DNA from: Planctomycetota bacterium
Lineage (GTDB): Bacteria; Planctomycetota; UBA8108; UBA1146
Assembly: GCA_002691835.1 (NCBI GenBank)
Contig: NZJA01000029.1
Span: 1 to 8,345, forward strand
DNA length: 8,345 nt
Direction of reading: 5' to 3'
Part shown: in pieces, positions 5,982 through 8,345 of the stretch
Position numbering within the stretch: position 1 is the stretch's first letter
Layout: every line of letters begins with the position of its first letter
Made by a program: the position numbers and the translations under genes
The notes under the pieces: generated by a model
What the model was told of the DNA's origin: nothing
What the model saw: only the letters and a program-made list of their open reading frames with translations
Database searches by the model: none

Positions 5982-6463
5982 TAGATTATTTCAGGATGAT
6001 TCGGATCTCCTTTAAAAGGTCCGATTGTCCAACTTGTGACCCAGCCACCATAAAATGATCCAGGTTGTGGCTTTACTATTTCTCCCTCCAAGATACATGT
6101 ATCCACTAAACGAGGATACAGACCGATCCAGTTAGCGAGCCCTTCAAAGTGTTTTGTAGGAGTTGGGTAGCTCCATCCAGCACGATCTCGTGCGTCACTT
6201 CCATCGGACTTGCTGACTGTCCAGTACTCTGCCAATCCCTTCCATTCGCAGTAAGAGACGCGTCCAGAGGTTTGATGCAGTGTTCCAATGGCAAACGCAT
6301 CCTGGTCAAGATAGATAGTAGGCGGGTGGAACGTTTCACAGACACGAACATAGCGATGATCTTTAGCGATTACTTCATTTCCAATTGCCACTGACACCTG
6401 ACCCATGATCAGTTCAATATGTGGCGGTCTAGGATAATCTGATACATTTTCCTTGATTGGCAT
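5981..6463 (-). CDS. DUF427 domain protein
   Basis: 160 residues from the ATG at 6463. A compact, all-beta-type domain fills the protein: YPRPP (10-14), VCETFHPPTIYL (41-52), YCEWKGLAEYW (71-81), AGWSYPTP (95-102), LYPRLVDTCILEGE (115-128), PQPGSFYGGWVTSWTIGPFKGDP (133-153). These are the conserved blocks of DUF427, including E-TFHPP, CEWKG, the FYGGW-TS strand and the terminal FKG. DUF427 proteins are widespread but have no established activity. The start is a choice: a TTG at 6481 adds six residues, but homologues as I recall them begin shortly before the YPRPP block, and a TAAAAT box at 6484-6489 would put transcription start near 6477. Neither start has a clear ribosome-binding site. The TAA overlaps the ATG of the fibrillin gene, which suggests a two-gene transcription and translation unit. 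Confidence 0.85.
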   Translation of the reverse strand: MPIKENVSDYPRPPHIELIMGQVSVAIGNEVIAKDHRYVRVCETFHPPTIYLDQDAFAIGTLHQTSGRVSYCEWKGLAEYWTVSKSDGSDARDRAGWSYPTPTKHFEGLANWIGLYPRLVDTCILEGEIVKPQPGSFYGGWVTSWTIGPFKGDPNHPEII

Positions 6464-6483
6464 ACAGTGACGGCGTTTCAATT

Positions 6484-6489
6484 ATTTTA
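6484..6489 (-). promoter_or_regulatory. Candidate -10 box (TAAAAT) for the DUF427-fibrillin unit
   Basis: TAAAAT on the minus strand matches the -10 consensus in 5 of 6 positions and lies about 20 bp before the ATG at 6463. No good -35 is seen 16-18 bp upstream. In AT-rich DNA this can easily be chance; its main value is that it would favour the ATG at 6463 over the TTG at 6481. Confidence 0.3.
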
Positions 6490-6596
6490 GACATCAGCAG
6501 GTAAAACCGTAGTCCATTTCATTGATCAACAGCAGTTTTGCACAAAATTACCATTCTTTGTGCTCCATATCTTCTCTTTTGATGGAGCCGATGTCT
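6489..6596. repeat. Nested inverted repeats between the Lhr helicase and DUF427 genes
   Basis: Three perfect 7-bp inverted repeats occur in 108 bp. The outer pair is AGACATC (6489-6495) with GATGTCT (6590-6596). Inside it, hairpin A is GCACAAA (6540-6546) with TTTGTGC (6557-6563); minus-strand RNA gains an eighth G-U pair. Hairpin B is GCTCCAT (6562-6568) with ATGGAGC (6582-6588). A and B share the GC at 6562-6563, so their full forms compete. A perfect 8-bp palindrome, TTGATCAA (6522-6529), lies between the outer arm and A. No long T-run follows, so it is not a textbook terminator. It begins 29 bp after the helicase stop in the sense of transcription, so it may be a structured 3' end, a processing site, or an uncharacterised small RNA or leader. 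Confidence 0.4.
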
Positions 6597-6624
6597 GCAA
6601 AATCTGTTATGAACTCTATTGAGA

Positions 6625-8345
6625 CTATTCGTAGGTTTCATGTTTTAAGGCTTCCATTTGCATTCTCTTAACTCTCTCCAGTATAGACTCATTGCTCAGT
6701 CTGTTTCGTAATCGTTCAACCAATAGAGGGAAAGCTAATGGTCCTGGTCTAGGAATTTCACTATGTATTATTTTCCCTGTTCTCATTCTTGTTAATGCAG
6801 TTGTCAAGCGCGATAGTTCGAGCTGGTCATGAAGAACTTCATGTCGTGCCTGCTTTAGTAATAGGTTGCCAGGCTCATGCTTGCTAAATACTTCCCATAG
6901 CAGTGAGCTACTAATCTGTAATTGACCACTAGTTTTGTTCTTGCTCGGGTACCCTTGTAGGATCAAACCTGATACTTGAGCGATGCTTCTAAAGCGTCGC
7001 TTACAAAGCTCTGATAAATTCAAAGCATTCTCGAGATCAGATTCTATATCTGAATCTTTAATAAGATTGTCTAGTGATTCTTCAAAAAGTTTAATTAATG
7101 GATAGTCTTTTGGCGCTAAGAGTTCAAAACCATAATCATTGACTGACACTGTGATTGTACTTCTCATTTTTTTAGTCAATCGTGATGCCCATAGAAAACC
7201 AAGACCTTCGTGCACAAAACGACCCTCAAACGGATAAACAAATAAATGCTGACCTTCCTTGGTGATACAACTTTCGATTAACAGTTCCGTTTGTTTAGGC
7301 AGAATCGATAAGTCTTTTTGACGGTCTAGAAGTGGTTTTAATGCTTTCAACTCTGCTGTGTCCAGTTTATTTTCAGAAGCTAGTTCTACCTCTTCTCTTA
7401 ACTTAGTGGTTAATAGATCAGACAAGGCCATTTGTCCACCTGCCCATGCAGGCACTGTTGTACTTTTTCGTGTGGATAATTTTACATAAGCCGTCATGTC
7501 TTTGATCCTTATTAGTTCTAATTGACGCCCTGCAAAGAAGAATACATCTTTAGGATTCAATTGACTGATAAAGGTTTCCTCTACGTGTCCTATTATCGCT
7601 CCACGGTGAAAGCGAACTCGAATTGATGGTGCCGAAGTTATTGTTCCAATATTAAGTTTATGAAGTCGTGCTATGGAACCATCCCTCACGAAAAATAGCT
7701 TCTTGTTTTGGTTCCATTCAAGTTTTCGATACCGAGAATAAGCGTTCAAACAATTCCCTCCCTTTTCCAAAAACAGGAGGCACCATTGCCATTCTTCATT
7801 CGTAATGGATTGGTAGCAGGCAGTTTTGCGAATTGCCTGCAGAGTGTCTGTAGGGTTAAATCCAGGTCCACATGCCAACGTCGTTAGGTGCTGCAAGAGA
7901 ACATCAAGTGGTTTATATGGAGGTTTTCTTGTTTCAATTAAGTCGTTGTTCAATCCACGTCTTAAGGCGCTCAGTTCGAGAAGCTCTAGTGCGTTGGTTG
8001 GCATAAACAAAACTTCAGATTTTCCCTCGGGATAATGAGCAGATCGACCTGCCCTTTGAAGCAGTCGTGCAATATTTTTCGGACTGCCGATTTGTATGAC
8101 TCTTTCTACAGGTTGGAAATCAACACCTAGATCTAAAGAACTAGTGCAGACAACCCAACGAAGCTGTCCGTTTTTCATCTGTTCTTCTATCCATTCTCTT
8201 TTGCTTCGATCTATTGCACTGTGATGAAGAGCTAATGCACCCTCCATTGCTGGACAGGCAAATCTTAAGCACTGATGCCAACGCTCCGATTGATTTCGTG
8301 TGTTAGTAAATAGCAATGTGCTTTTTCTGACATCCAATACAGCGA
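6625..8345 (-). CDS. Lhr-type ATP-dependent DNA helicase, ligase-associated subfamily (C-terminal ~573 residues)
   Basis: The frame is open to the right edge, so the N-terminal RecA domain (Walker A, DExH box) lies outside. Residues are counted from the TTG at 8337. The second RecA domain shows motif IV LLFTNTR (8-14), LHHSAIDR (37-44), motif V CTSSLDLGVDF (64-74) and motif VI LLQRAGRSAH (92-101). Next come a winged-helix region and the Lhr core: VPAWAGGQMALS (295-306), YPFEGRFVHEGLG (368-380), NDYGFELLAP (400-409), RRFRSIAQVSGLILQGYP (447-464) and a C-terminal FPLLVERLRNRLS. The NDYGFEL and RRFR-IA-V-GL-QGYP blocks are those I associate with the 'ligase-associated DNA damage response DEXH helicase' subfamily, which usually totals about 800 residues and sits near an ATP-dependent DNA ligase and a metallophosphoesterase nuclease. 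Such partners would be upstream, outside the window. Expected role: 3'-5' ATP-driven unwinding in DNA repair. The visible part is intact, with no frameshift. Confidence 0.92.
   Translation of the reverse strand, partial: AVLDVRKSTLLFTNTRNQSERWHQCLRFACPAMEGALALHHSAIDRSKREWIEEQMKNGQLRWVVCTSSLDLGVDFQPVERVIQIGSPKNIARLLQRAGRSAHYPEGKSEVLFMPTNALELLELSALRRGLNNDLIETRKPPYKPLDVLLQHLTTLACGPGFNPTDTLQAIRKTACYQSITNEEWQWCLLFLEKGGNCLNAYSRYRKLEWNQNKKLFFVRDGSIARLHKLNIGTITSAPSIRVRFHRGAIIGHVEETFISQLNPKDVFFFAGRQLELIRIKDMTAYVKLSTRKSTTVPAWAGGQMALSDLLTTKLREEVELASENKLDTAELKALKPLLDRQKDLSILPKQTELLIESCITKEGQHLFVYPFEGRFVHEGLGFLWASRLTKKMRSTITVSVNDYGFELLAPKDYPLIKLFEESLDNLIKDSDIESDLENALNLSELCKRRFRSIAQVSGLILQGYPSKNKTSGQLQISSSLLWEVFSKHEPGNLLLKQARHEVLHDQLELSRLTTALTRMRTGKIIHSEIPRPGPLAFPLLVERLRNRLSNESILERVKRMQMEALKHETYE

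Noticed and set aside
6106..6394. Open frames on both strands within the DUF427 gene
   Set aside because: Neither shows a recognisable domain, while the DUF427 frame holds every conserved block without interruption.
6522..6529. TTGATCAA palindrome as a regulator box
   Set aside because: It fits no cyanobacterial regulator site I know (not LexA-like, not NtcA-like GTA-N8-TAC), and an 8-bp palindrome alone is weak evidence.
1..8345. Defence island, CRISPR array, prophage or mobile element
   Set aside because: There are no direct-repeat arrays, transposase, integrase or phage genes. The Lhr helicase has the C-terminal blocks of the repair subfamily rather than of a defence helicase.

Overview
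The window reads as cyanobacterial chromosome, most likely from a marine picocyanobacterium of the Synechococcus/Prochlorococcus type. The pointers are a DUF3598 (calycin-like) protein, a plastid-lipid-associated/fibrillin protein, a short NfeD-like protein with flotillins, densely packed genes and moderate-to-low GC. Composition is uneven by eye: the stretch around 1800-2600 is visibly GC-richer than 2880-3250 and most of 4840-8345. The genus is an inference; no rRNA or other marker gene is present.

Left part (1-1514): the end of a J-domain co-chaperone gene (+), open at the window edge, runs tail to tail into a DUF3598 gene (-). A 211-bp divergent spacer (1515-1725) separates that gene from the next block and holds a weak promoter-like pair and two inverted repeats.

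Centre (1726-4841): a co-directional NfeD-like / flotillin / flotillin cluster (+). The two flotillins are clear tandem paralogues, 2 bp apart, with the second ribosome-binding site inside the end of the first gene. By family knowledge this is a membrane-microdomain (SPFH scaffold) module, with the NfeD-type protein as membrane partner. The start of the NfeD-like gene is ambiguous because a second frame offers a good alternative N-terminus that meets the gene at a T5 run.

Right part (4842-8345, all genes on -): a small four-helix membrane protein of unknown function, a PAP/fibrillin-family lipid-associated protein, and a DUF427 protein. The stop of the DUF427 gene overlaps the fibrillin start (TAATG), so those two are probably translationally coupled. 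Beyond a 161-bp spacer with an unusual set of nested inverted repeats lies the C-terminal two thirds of a ligase-associated Lhr-type DEXH helicase, truncated by the window edge.

No tRNA, rRNA, CRISPR array, insertion sequence or phage gene was seen. The 126-bp convergent spacer 4842-4967 holds nothing I can support, not even a clear terminator. No gene-free stretch exceeds 300 bp. The window looks like a core or near-core cyanobacterial neighbourhood. Its most distinctive content is the NfeD plus double flotillin operon, the fibrillin-DUF427 pair and the structured spacer at 6489-6596.
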